A DNA stretch of 7,434 bases from an uncultured Anaerolineae bacterium (GCA_903854805.1 CAINXK010000201.1:1-7434), one strand, 5' to 3'; numbered from the stretch's first letter, positions 1 to 7,179 are shown. A program made the numbers and translations. The notes: generated by a model not told the origin, from the letters alone.

Positions 1-536
1 GCGTCCTGCAATCCACGATATTTTCTAACATCGACACCATTGTCGATGATATCAATTTTTCCGGCAGGAATGCCCGAATGCGCAACATGGTAATCCTTGA
101 CTTCACTGGAAACAGCAATCACATGATCTGCAAAACGGGCGGTCTGGCCATATAACATCCCAAATGGCCAACGTCTGGCCCAGGCATCCGCATTGTGCAG
201 GGTCGATACGACCACAGGCACGCCTGCAAAACGAGCCGCCAGACGCCCATGGAAGTCACTTTTGAATAAATGGGTGTGCACCACCTGCGGCGGATCTTTA
301 CGCATCAAACGCAGCATGCCAGACAATAAAAATGGATCGATACGACCAATTCGCGGCAGCCTTGTCAATTGAATACCGCTCTGCAATAGAACATCAACAA
401 GCGGACCAGGTGTGCTGAAGCCAACAGTGACTCGATAGCCGCGTTGAATAAGCCCAAGGGTCAGATCGCGCAGCAAGACTTCTGCACCACCATAATTAAG
501 GCCATCGATCAGTTGAAGAACGTGAATGTCCGTCAT
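1..536 (-). CDS. GT4-like glycosyltransferase, N-terminal part (gene runs off the left edge)
   Basis: This reading frame encodes at least 178 residues and continues past the left edge; it begins MTDIHVLQLIDGLNYGGAEV. It looks like the N-terminal Rossmann domain of a GT-B glycosyltransferase of the GT4 type (Glyco_transf_4 region). Visible marks are the GGAE loop at residues 16-19, the VVHTHLFKSDFHGR segment at about 85-98, VVVSTLHN at about 108-115, and the inter-domain segment IDNGVDV at 164-170. The C-terminal nucleotide-sugar domain with the E-x7-E motif lies outside the window. The ATG at 536 overlaps the stop of the upstream glycosyltransferase (ATGA, 533-536), and an AGGGA ribosome-site-like sequence lies at 541-545. 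Both support this start and imply translational coupling. It should add a sugar to the lipid-linked repeat unit on the cytoplasmic side. Donor and acceptor cannot be told from sequence. Confidence 0.88.
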   Translation of the reverse strand, partial: MTDIHVLQLIDGLNYGGAEVLLRDLTLGLIQRGYRVTVGFSTPGPLVDVLLQSGIQLTRLPRIGRIDPFLLSGMLRLMRKDPPQVVHTHLFKSDFHGRLAARFAGVPVVVSTLHNADAWARRWPFGMLYGQTARFADHVIAVSSEVKDYHVAHSGIPAGKIDIIDNGVDVRKYRGLQD

Positions 537-1729
537 GATTTCCCTGCCCCAAGGGGTTCTTCAGCACTGTCCCTGGTACCTATGTTGGCTTTATTAAGCA
601 AATCGGCATACAAGCTTTCCATGCGCGCTCCAACCACGTCAAAATCATATTCGCTGCGAACATGTTTAAGCGCTGCTTTACCCAGACCATCCATCAAGCT
701 AGCGGACAAACTGACATCCACAAGCGCCCGACTCCAGGCTGGAACATCACCGACGGGCAAAAGCAGTCCACAGCTACCCTGATCAAGAACCTGCGGGTTG
801 CCTCCCACAGGAGTAGCCAGACAAGCCAGTCCCGCAGACATGGCTTCCAGCAATGCATTGGAAATTCCTTCGCTAGCCGAAGGCAGAACGAATATATCGG
901 CAGCTGCCAAATATGGGCGCACGTCGCTTTGATTTCCTGCAAAAGTTACGGAATCACCAATTTGGGTTGAAGCTACCAGCATTTCGAGAGCTGCCCGATC
1001 TGGGCCTTCCCCCAAAATAAGAAGATGCAAAGATTGATTCTGCGAATGCGCAACCGCAAAAGCCTGGATAAGCATTGGCAGCGATTTCTGAGCCGAAAGG
1101 CGTCCAATCGAGATCACGACTGTTTTCTCATCCAGACTCAGGGCCTGTTTGGCAGATTTCCGCGCGATAGTTGGGTAAAAAGTCTTAGTATTGATACCAT
1201 TCACTATGCGCCTAACTTTATCGCTGGAAAAACCATTTGCGAGCGCTTCAACCTGCATTGCATCATCCAACACAATGATGGCATCTGCCCAACTACGCAA
1301 AACTGCCAGGCGCAGCTTTCCACGCCAGGTTTTTTGAGAAACTCGAATATCGCCGAATTCACCACTGTTGCCCAACTTCACCACAACACGTTTGCCCAAA
1401 AAATGAGCAGCAAGCACGCCTGCAAAAGCTGGGCCAAATGCCAGGTGCGCATGCAGAAGGCTGTAACTTCTACGCAACCGCCATAGCTCAAAGAGAGCCC
1501 CCAGCACGAATGTAACTGTCTGAAGTTTTCCTGGTCCCCAAGCAGCCGGGCGAATGATATTAAATCCGAGGCGGCTTTCATTGGCAGGTAAATTCGGTGC
1601 ATGGCGCGTCAGTACCCACACACTCCAGCCACGCTTTGCCAGGTTGGCAGACAGACGTTCAGCCTGTCTTTCAGCTCCCCCGACTTGCAAAGGCGGAAAT
1701 TCGTTCACCAGCATAACCACGCCACTCAT
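533..1729 (-). CDS. GT4 family glycosyltransferase
   Basis: This complete 398-residue protein has the usual length for a GT-B, GT4-type glycosyltransferase. The N-terminal domain shows the glycine loop VGGAERQ at 16-22 and HAH at 93-95; VNGIN at 176-180 marks the domain junction. The C-terminal domain has IGRLSAQK at 208-215, with the basic residues expected to bind the donor phosphates, and the retaining-GT signature EGISNALLE with glutamates at 287 and 295, followed by GG at 309-310 and NPQVL. No signal peptide or membrane segment is evident, so it should act on the cytoplasmic face. It starts 6 bp after the upstream glycosyltransferase stop and ends with an ATGA overlap into the next one. 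The start at 1729 has only a distant GAGG. An in-frame ATG at codon 6 is an alternative, but both leave the domain whole. The sugar transferred is unknown. Confidence 0.93.
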   Translation of the reverse strand: MSGVVMLVNEFPPLQVGGAERQAERLSANLAKRGWSVWVLTRHAPNLPANESRLGFNIIRPAAWGPGKLQTVTFVLGALFELWRLRRSYSLLHAHLAFGPAFAGVLAAHFLGKRVVVKLGNSGEFGDIRVSQKTWRGKLRLAVLRSWADAIIVLDDAMQVEALANGFSSDKVRRIVNGINTKTFYPTIARKSAKQALSLDEKTVVISIGRLSAQKSLPMLIQAFAVAHSQNQSLHLLILGEGPDRAALEMLVASTQIGDSVTFAGNQSDVRPYLAAADIFVLPSASEGISNALLEAMSAGLACLATPVGGNPQVLDQGSCGLLLPVGDVPAWSRALVDVSLSASLMDGLGKAALKHVRSEYDFDVVGARMESLYADLLNKANIGTRDSAEEPLGAGKS

Positions 1730-1735
1730 TTTTGG

Positions 1736-2902
1736 TTACACAGCCTCAGTCAGAATTGAATTTTGTATCACCAATTCCAGATACGGTTTGGCTTCAGGCG
1801 TTATTTCTGAATACAATGTCAGGAGACTTTTACGCCAGGTCTCCCGGCTGTAAGACCGTTGAATACGCTCACGCGCTGAATTACCAAGTTTTTTACGCAG
1901 TTCTTCAGAATTCAGTAAAGAGATGATAGCGGCAGCCAGCGCCTGTGGTTGGTGAGGCGCCACCAATAAACCTGCATCTGGATCTAATAAGTATGGATTC
2001 TCTCCAACCCGCGTGGCAACAACTGGTAACCCTGCGGCCATGGCTTCCAATACTGAAACCGGTGTTCCTTCGCGGTGCGATGAATTTACATAAATATCTG
2101 CGGCCGCCAGAAGGTGGGGCACATCTGCGCGCGCGCCAAGCAAGATGATCTGTTCTTCCAAGCCCAGCTTTTCAATATGAGATTTCAACTCATCAAACAG
2201 AAAGCCACCACCTGCAATCACCAACACAGCAGCAGGAACCTGAGTATGGACAAATGCAAATGCTTTGATCAAATCGTGAAATCCTTTTGCAGCAGAAAGC
2301 CGCCCTACCGTTAAGACCAGCGGGCGAGTTAGATCACCAGTGATTTCACTGCGGATCTGCTGACGTTCATCATCTGGAATTGCCCGCGCAAAATCGACTG
2401 CATTGGGAATCGTATCAACATTCCGGCTATCTTTTAAACGATGCCGGGCATATTTTTCGACAGCCAAACCATTGGCCATTACGCGGGTTGCCAGAAACCG
2501 CATTGTGAAAGTCTCCAAAAAAGCTCTTTTCACTGTATAACTCTTGTTTTCGAAGTCAGAACTTCTGAGTGAGGCAATGGTTGGCGTACCAGTCAACCTG
2601 CCCGCCAGTGGCCCAACAATATTTGAATAAGTCAAGTAAGCATGAATCAGATCAAACTTTTCCTGTCGTAAGTAATTCACGAGCTTGATAAAAGAGCCTG
2701 GCGAAAATAATTGATGAAACGGAAAAAATACTATATCCACTCCGGCCTCTCGTAACTTTTTTTCGAAGGGCGAATCGGATGATTGCATCAAGCTGATCAC
2801 GGTCATTTCAATCCCAAGCGGTTGCAGTGTTTCAACCAAAAACAACTGCATCATTTGGGCACCACCCCAATCCAGGGTATCAAGCATTTGAGCGATATGC
2901 AT
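1736..2902 (-). CDS. GT4 family glycosyltransferase
   Basis: This 388-residue protein belongs to the GT-B, GT4-type glycosyltransferases. It begins MHIAQMLDTLDWGGAQMMQL, with the glycine loop GGAQ at 13-16. Further marks are DLIHAYL around His87, IPNAVD at 165-170, VGRLSAAKG at 199-207 with Arg201 and Lys206 as likely donor-phosphate contacts, and REGTPVSVLEAMAAG with the E-x7-E pair at 278 and 286. A longer frame is open back to an ATG at 2974. I chose 2902 because it starts directly at the conserved first beta strand, has AAGGG 6 nt upstream, and lies 2 bp after the flippase stop. The longer start would add 24 cysteine- and arginine-rich residues that merely overlap the flippase end. No membrane segment is seen. 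It should extend the lipid-linked repeat unit in the cytoplasm; its sugar specificity is not readable. Confidence 0.94.
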   Translation of the reverse strand: MHIAQMLDTLDWGGAQMMQLFLVETLQPLGIEMTVISLMQSSDSPFEKKLREAGVDIVFFPFHQLFSPGSFIKLVNYLRQEKFDLIHAYLTYSNIVGPLAGRLTGTPTIASLRSSDFENKSYTVKRAFLETFTMRFLATRVMANGLAVEKYARHRLKDSRNVDTIPNAVDFARAIPDDERQQIRSEITGDLTRPLVLTVGRLSAAKGFHDLIKAFAFVHTQVPAAVLVIAGGGFLFDELKSHIEKLGLEEQIILLGARADVPHLLAAADIYVNSSHREGTPVSVLEAMAAGLPVVATRVGENPYLLDPDAGLLVAPHQPQALAAAIISLLNSEELRKKLGNSARERIQRSYSRETWRKSLLTLYSEITPEAKPYLELVIQNSILTEAV

Positions 2903-2904
2903 AC

Positions 2905-4368
2905 TTAGCCCTTGCCTAACGCAAAGCGAACCTGCCGACTGACAGCAAGCACAACGTCGCGTTGGAAGATCCACAACGCACCGAGATACACTATCGCACC
3001 AAAGAATGTCCCCAAACCAAGCTGGGCCCAGGCATTCATATTTTCGGAAAGGAACAAGGCGAGGATGACGGCGCCTGCCATAATTGTGCCGGCCAAAAAG
3101 GCAGGGCGTAAAGCATTAAAAAGCACAGCCGGCGAAATATTCAATACCCTGGCAGCAACATATAAATTGAGTACACCCGCTACAAAGGCAACAGCTGCCT
3201 GGGCCCAACCAACCGCAACAATGGAATTTAAAGATGTCGTCGCCCAAAAAAGCGCAGGGAAAAGCATTGCCAGGCGAGTTATACCCAACCAGGTCAAGAC
3301 CTGCGGCCGGCCTTCTGCCTTATAAATACTTCCTGCGTTATATGAAAACGAGAGTAGCATCGCATAAATTGATATGGCACGGACAACCGGGATTGCCTCA
3401 CTCCATTTTTCCGTAAAAACAGCCAGAATAAATGGTTTTGCCAGGATCGCAAGACCAATGCCCAGTGGCACGGTAACCAGTGATACATAGCGGGTGGTCA
3501 TGGCAAAACCTTTTGCCAGACTTCCCGGCAAATCGCGCATACGTGTATAGATCGGAAAGATGACACCGCTCAATATTCGCGCAAATTGAAGAATGATAAG
3601 ATCTGGCATGCGAAAAGCCAGGGTATAGACACCCAGACTAACCGCACCCAGATAACGACCAACCAATAAATAATCAAGATTGAGCAAGATAATCCCAAGC
3701 AAATCCACAGCGACAATTTTCAAACCGTAGTTCAACAAAGAACGTGCAATTTTCGGATTAAACGAGAAAGAAGGACGCCAGCGGGAAATCACCCAAAAAA
3801 CCACAGCACCCGTCGCCATACCACCTAATTGGCCTCCGATCAGGCTCCACGCGCCTAACCCAAGGAATGCCAACGCGATCGATCCCAAGCCTTTGGCCAA
3901 AGCCTGGGCTAAATCTGGCATAAAGATACGCCCAAAAGCCAGCTTCTTTTGAAGAATAGCTTGCTGGGTAGATCCCATGGCATTTATCGGGTAAGAGAGC
4001 GCCAGAACCCGAGTAACAGCGATTGCGCGAGGGTCATTAAAAAAGAACCCAACCAGTGGAGCCGCAACCCAGGTAATCACGAATAAGAAAACCCCGATGA
4101 ACAAACCCAGCCAAAAAGCAGTCACAGATGTGTCTTCGTCTTCTGGATGGTAAATGAGTGCCGGGGTAACACCCAGATCACTCATCACATCCAGAAAACC
4201 GATGGTTGTGACGGCAAAACCGACGACGCCAAAATCATCCTTGCTCAATAAACGCGCCAAAACAACCGTACTGATAAACAACATCAGCTTTCCGCTAAAA
4301 AAAGCCAGGTACCGCCAGGCTGTTCCATGAATGGCCGCCCGCGCAAAATGTGGTGTCTGATCTTCCAT
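2905..4368 (-). CDS. Wzx-type polysaccharide flippase (MOP superfamily, WzxC-like)
   Basis: The 487-residue product is strongly hydrophobic, with roughly 12 to 14 membrane segments, the size and pattern of oligosaccharide flippases (Polysacc_synt families, MOP superfamily). The first helix is followed by LARLLSKDDFGVVGFA at 38-52, a typical signature of the WzxC/lipopolysaccharide exporter group. A second characteristic block is NLDYLLVGRYLGAVSLGVYTLAFR at about 230-253. Family knowledge says such proteins move lipid-linked repeat units from the inner to the outer face of the cytoplasmic membrane. The gene starts 2 bp after the stop of the ligase-family gene and ends 2 bp before a glycosyltransferase. 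No good ribosome site precedes the ATG, so translation probably depends on coupling to the upstream gene. The substrate glycan is unknown. Confidence 0.93.
   Translation of the reverse strand: MEDQTPHFARAAIHGTAWRYLAFFSGKLMLFISTVVLARLLSKDDFGVVGFAVTTIGFLDVMSDLGVTPALIYHPEDEDTSVTAFWLGLFIGVFLFVITWVAAPLVGFFFNDPRAIAVTRVLALSYPINAMGSTQQAILQKKLAFGRIFMPDLAQALAKGLGSIALAFLGLGAWSLIGGQLGGMATGAVVFWVISRWRPSFSFNPKIARSLLNYGLKIVAVDLLGIILLNLDYLLVGRYLGAVSLGVYTLAFRMPDLIILQFARILSGVIFPIYTRMRDLPGSLAKGFAMTTRYVSLVTVPLGIGLAILAKPFILAVFTEKWSEAIPVVRAISIYAMLLSFSYNAGSIYKAEGRPQVLTWLGITRLAMLFPALFWATTSLNSIVAVGWAQAAVAFVAGVLNLYVAARVLNISPAVLFNALRPAFLAGTIMAGAVILALFLSENMNAWAQLGLGTFFGAIVYLGALWIFQRDVVLAVSRQVRFALGKG
2909..2913 (-). promoter_or_regulatory. 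Ribosome binding site that fixes the start at 2902
   Basis: AAGGG lies 6 nt before the ATG at 2902 and overlaps the last codons of the flippase gene. The alternative upstream ATG at 2974 is deep inside the flippase gene, so this site decides the start of the glycosyltransferase. Confidence 0.75.
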
Positions 4369-4370
4369 TC

Positions 4371-5870
4371 TTAAACGTCATACCCCGGCTGATTGCCGGA
4401 TAATTCTTCAGCCTTCAAACGACTACTATGCGCAACTTGCCCGGATGCCATCGCAATTCCAACAATCACCCAGAATACATTTGAATACGCGCTGTTTTTT
4501 GTAATTCCAGCAAACAAATACCCGGCAAAACCTGCCGTAATCGCAAGAATCATATAGCCTTCATCGGTTAAACCAGATTGAATAAAATTTTTCCAGGAAA
4601 AATTCAACTCGCGGAAAATCATCGCCATCAACCAGAAAAAGATGACTGTTCCCACAAACCCCTGCTCTGATAACAACTCCATGTAAAGGCTTGCAGGGCT
4701 TCTCTGGTCACGACGAGTATCAAGACCAATGGTACGGGAGTAATCCTGGTAGTTGACGCTAAAGTTACCCAACCCAACCCCAAGCAGCGGATTATCAAGA
4801 AACATACGCCATGCAGCTGTATTTTCGCTTGTACGCCCACGGAAGGATTTATCTGATAACTGACCTCCCTGAACATCTGTAAATTGAAGCAGGGTCAGAA
4901 TACGGGAGTTATATGTAGTAGGCAGGAACTGAATAACACCAATCGCCAAAAAGACAGTTAGCAGTAAAAACAGGAAGTTTGGACGACGCAAAGCAACTAA
5001 CAGACCAATGGTAAATACCAACGCCAGAAGTCCACCGCGTGAATACGTGAAAATAACCGTTAGAATACTTACTAAAGCAGCTGCCCCCGCAAAAACACGC
5101 AGTGTAAGGTTGCGTTCATGCCATAAACGATCAATGGTCAATGGGACAATAAAAACCAGGACCTGGGCAAAAGCATTTGGATTAGTATATGGTCCGGTCA
5201 GACGATGATTGGTTACTGCTCCAGAATTTTGTAGCTGCCAACCTCCAAATCCAAAATAATTATTGGCAAACGTCCCTGTGAGCGTTTGGAATACGCAAAC
5301 AGCTCCCATCAAGAGACCTGCAAAAATCACTGCCCAAACTGCACCCTTAAATGATGCCGGCTTTTGGATAAAGAATATAACGATCACTGCGCCCAACGCA
5401 TCTTTAACGAAACCGATAAAAGCTGCACTGGCAGCTTGAAAATTGCCGGCATGCAGTAGCGCAGCAAACCAGACTAGGGCATAAATCAACAGCAATGGCC
5501 CGGCACGTAGCCAGCCTTCAGGACGCTCTCCGAATAATGCAAAACGTACAATAATAAGCAAAATCAATAAGGCAGCCAAAGGTTGGGCCATGGATGGTAA
5601 ACCATGATAAATGATCCCAACATTGGAAAGCTGCGTAAAGGTTATGATGATCAGCCCAACCAACCCGAGTTGAGGTTGGCCCAACGCAAGCAGCAGCATG
5701 AATAGAAGGGGAATGACCAATAAAATTAACGGGCCAAACTCCCCAACCGATAGGGCAATTACCAGACCAGTGCCGATGGCCAGCAAGGCAAACAAAACGC
5801 GCAGCCATTCAATCCACCTGGCAGGAGATCGTACCGGATTTACGGAAGAAGGCAATTTATCTACAATCAT
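4371..5870 (-). CDS. Wzy_C / O-antigen ligase (WaaL) family membrane protein: polymerase or ligase
   Basis: The 499-residue product has a dozen or so hydrophobic segments and a large external loop between about 320 and 400. It matches the Wzy_C/O-antigen ligase family by RLTGPYTNPNAFAQ at 223-236, FTYSRGG at 274-280, NPLLGVGLGNF at 360-370, and SPASLYMELLSEQGFVG at 391-407. In most relatives the last block reads like HNxYL...E.G, with a conserved histidine; here that position is Ala393, while Glu402 and the glycine are kept. Family members either polymerise repeat units (Wzy) or transfer glycan to an acceptor (WaaL-like). Lying between the Wzz and Wzx genes and being the only such protein here, it may well be the polymerase. 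The ATG at 5870 lies 18 bp after the Wzz stop, with no clear ribosome site and a small inverted repeat just upstream. In-frame TAA TAG codons rule out a longer start. Confidence 0.88.
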   Translation of the reverse strand: MIVDKLPSSVNPVRSPARWIEWLRVLFALLAIGTGLVIALSVGEFGPLILLVIPLLFMLLLALGQPQLGLVGLIIITFTQLSNVGIIYHGLPSMAQPLAALLILLIIVRFALFGERPEGWLRAGPLLLIYALVWFAALLHAGNFQAASAAFIGFVKDALGAVIVIFFIQKPASFKGAVWAVIFAGLLMGAVCVFQTLTGTFANNYFGFGGWQLQNSGAVTNHRLTGPYTNPNAFAQVLVFIVPLTIDRLWHERNLTLRVFAGAAALVSILTVIFTYSRGGLLALVFTIGLLVALRRPNFLFLLLTVFLAIGVIQFLPTTYNSRILTLLQFTDVQGGQLSDKSFRGRTSENTAAWRMFLDNPLLGVGLGNFSVNYQDYSRTIGLDTRRDQRSPASLYMELLSEQGFVGTVIFFWLMAMIFRELNFSWKNFIQSGLTDEGYMILAITAGFAGYLFAGITKNSAYSNVFWVIVGIAMASGQVAHSSRLKAEELSGNQPGYDV

Positions 5871-5874
5871 AGAA

Positions 5875-5887
5875 AGCCAAATTGGCT
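5875..5887. repeat. Small inverted repeat between the Wzz and ligase-family genes
   Basis: AGCCAA and TTGGCT flank a single base, giving a 5-bp stem with a 3-nt loop in RNA. It sits between the Wzz stop and the ligase-family ATG, where a ribosome site would be expected. It is too short and lacks a T run to be a terminator; an effect on translation initiation is conceivable. Confidence 0.4.
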
Positions 5888-5888
5888 A

Positions 5889-6995
5889 TTATCCGGAAAC
5901 TACGCCGGAGAATGTAGCCATTTGATTATGATGCGATTCGACCAGTTTCTTTTCAGCCCGGTCAATCACATTAGCAATTGGTTCCCTGGATTCACAGGCA
6001 ATTATTCCAATGATAGGCTGAAGCTGAATCGATTCCTTGGTCTGACTGATAAAGATCGGCTGCGAAAGTGATAGGCGAATACGTTCGAAGGTCCTTTCAG
6101 CAGCAGCAGAAGGCGTGGAAGGCAGCATGACTGCAAATTCGATCTCACCCCAACGGCCGACAATGTCATTTCCGCGCAATTCATTTCGTAAACGTCGGGT
6201 CACTTCATGAAAAACATGCTGCACTAAAATTGAAGGCAGTGACTCAGTCAGCCCAAACAGACCTTCCAACCGGATCAAACCCAGAGCTGTATTACCTGCC
6301 TGGCTACGAGCTTGTTCTTCCTCCAACTTATTCTCGAAATGGCGGCGATTAAAAGCAGATGACGTCTGATCCACCAGGTTTCGACGGCGAAGCGCCTCGA
6401 TCGGCATGCGAATTTGCTCGCTCAAAATCGCCAGAATAGCCCCTGCTACAGCACCCAAAACCAGCGCAAGACCGGCGTCGCGCAGTGGCTGCGGACTGAT
6501 GGGTTCGATAGGTGGAACTGCAATATCCAAAAATTCCATGTTGTAAACTGAATTAACCCGTCTAGCATAACTGATCGACTGGTTGCCAATTGCATTGGCA
6601 AATTCGGCCGCAGCAGTGGGGTTGGGACCCAACACACTTAATTGCAGAACGCTCGAAGATGGAAGGGCAACGGCCAGAACGGTATACTTCGCCAGACCCG
6701 GGTCAGCCGGATTTAACTTCAGCCCGACGACTGCATCAGTAAAAATTTTCTGGCTGTTCATAACTTCCACATATGTCGCCGCAACAGATGGGCGATCGAG
6801 CGTATCCAGACTACGAACAATATCAGCACTGGTAGTTATGGCGGCGCTTGGGTTAAGAATAAAGCGCGCGGTTGCCTCGTACTGAGGCACTGCCATAAAG
6901 GACGCCCCAAGCGAGGCTGTTACAGCTACCAAAGCAACCAGTACAATCAACCACCAACTACGCAGCAACATTTGCAAATAAAGACGTACTTCCAT
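5889..6995 (-). CDS. Wzz-type chain-length regulator fused to a degenerate GGDEF domain
   Basis: The 368-residue protein has two parts. Residues 1-195 are a polysaccharide co-polymerase (Wzz) module: a short cytoplasmic start, TM1 at about 13-35, an external domain of about 138 residues starting YEATARFIL, a proline-rich stretch PPIEPISPQPLRD at 161-173, and TM2 at about 174-193. Residues 209 to about 360 form a cytoplasmic GGDEF-like domain: NRRHF at 216-220, RGNDIVGRWGEIEFAVMLP at 274-292, and IIGIIA at 328-333. The active-site motif is GEIEF instead of GG(D/E)EF, and the stretch expected to hold the metal-binding aspartate reads IRLEGLFG, so cyclase activity is unlikely. RxxD (Arg274, Asp277) sits at the c-di-GMP inhibitory-site position. 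There is no tyrosine-kinase motif. The start has AAGGAG 7 nt upstream. It probably sets chain length for the polymerase encoded next, perhaps under c-di-GMP control (inference). Confidence 0.9.
   Translation of the reverse strand: MEVRLYLQMLLRSWWLIVLVALVAVTASLGASFMAVPQYEATARFILNPSAAITTSADIVRSLDTLDRPSVAATYVEVMNSQKIFTDAVVGLKLNPADPGLAKYTVLAVALPSSSVLQLSVLGPNPTAAAEFANAIGNQSISYARRVNSVYNMEFLDIAVPPIEPISPQPLRDAGLALVLGAVAGAILAILSEQIRMPIEALRRRNLVDQTSSAFNRRHFENKLEEEQARSQAGNTALGLIRLEGLFGLTESLPSILVQHVFHEVTRRLRNELRGNDIVGRWGEIEFAVMLPSTPSAAAERTFERIRLSLSQPIFISQTKESIQLQPIIGIIACESREPIANVIDRAEKKLVESHHNQMATFSGVVSG
5916..6371 (-). other. Degenerate GGDEF domain within the Wzz protein
   Basis: This segment codes for residues 209-360 of the Wzz fusion. 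The order of motifs follows GGDEF domains: DQTSSAFNRRHF (like D.LTGLxNRRxF), the hydrophobic strand ALGLIRLEG, the long helix VFHEVTRRLRNELRGND, the hairpin GRWGEIEFAVMLP, and the strand before IIGIIA. The last helix has DRAEKKL where active enzymes have xRADxAL. The metal and guanine ligands normally supplied by the DxDxFKxxND and GHxxGD segments are all absent. RGND at 6165-6176 is spaced exactly as the RxxD inhibitory site relative to the signature (RxxDxxxRxGGEEF). Confidence 0.85.
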
Positions 6996-7002
6996 GTTCC
7001 TA

Positions 7003-7008
7003 CTCCTT
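7003..7008 (-). promoter_or_regulatory. Strong ribosome binding site of the Wzz gene
   Basis: AAGGAG lies 7 nt before the ATG at 6995. It is the best ribosome site in the window and marks the Wzz gene as the head of the operon, since most genes behind it rely on weak sites or coupling. Confidence 0.85.
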
Positions 7009-7056
7009 GAAAAGTAATCGAGAAAATTAATAAATATTCAGAGTTCGATAGTCAAC

Positions 7057-7085
7057 ATTATAACCGTTCAAAAAAAAAAAGTCTA
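7057..7085 (-). promoter_or_regulatory. Candidate promoter P2 with a T tract in its spacer
   Basis: On the minus strand TAGACT (7085-7080, four of six consensus) is followed after exactly 17 bp by a perfect TATAAT (7062-7057). Ten bases of the spacer are T. Transcription would start near 7050, about 55 nt before the Wzz start codon. A weaker overlapping pair, TTGACT (7055-7050) and TATTAA (7032-7027), also with 17 bp spacing, lies just downstream. Which, if any, is used cannot be decided from sequence. Confidence 0.45.
7070..7080. repeat. 11-base A/T homopolymer tract
   Basis: Eleven A in a row on the plus strand (T on the minus strand) lie between the -35 and -10 hexamers of P2, the first base belonging to the -35. 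Homopolymers of this length are prone to slippage during replication and are rare elsewhere in this window. It could also simply bend the DNA or be part of an AT-rich upstream element. Confidence 0.8.
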
Positions 7086-7150
7086 CTGTACTTTTATTTG
7101 GAACAGCATAAGATCAAAAGAACATCTATACTGGTACAGATCGCCAACAA

Positions 7151-7179
7151 TTTATACCATACAAGATAGTATTTGTCAT
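7151..7179 (-). promoter_or_regulatory. Candidate sigma70-type promoter P1 (extended -10)
   Basis: On the minus strand ATGACA (7179-7174) and TATAAA (7156-7151) are separated by 17 bp. Each matches its consensus hexamer at five of six positions, and TGG directly before TATAAA gives an extended -10. Transcription would start near 7144, leaving a leader of about 150 nt before the Wzz start. The -35 is covered by one arm of an inverted repeat. In an AT-rich gap, chance matches are common, so this remains a prediction. Confidence 0.5.

Noticed and set aside
1025..1486. Plus-strand open frame of 153 codons, and similar antisense frames throughout
   Set aside because: They mirror well-supported minus-strand genes, show no family motif, and have protein compositions typical of antisense translation.
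2903..2974. Longer start of the glycosyltransferase at 2974
   Set aside because: It would overlap the flippase gene by 70 bp, adds a Cys/Arg-rich piece unlike any GT4 start, and lacks the well-placed AAGGG found before 2902.
5916..6371. Active diguanylate cyclase
   Set aside because: The signature is GEIEF, and the aspartate and asparagine positions that bind metal and GTP are replaced, so catalysis is very unlikely.
7070..7139. T11 tract as the tail of an attenuator (CTGTAC at 7134-7139 pairing with GTACAG at 7086-7091)
   Set aside because: The stem would be only 6 bp with a 42-nt loop and does not directly abut the T tract; no strong GC-rich hairpin was found.
6996..7144. c-di-GMP riboswitch in the leader of the Wzz operon
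   Set aside because: I looked because of the GGDEF link, but saw none of the conserved GEMM core elements; the leader is AT-rich and poorly structured.
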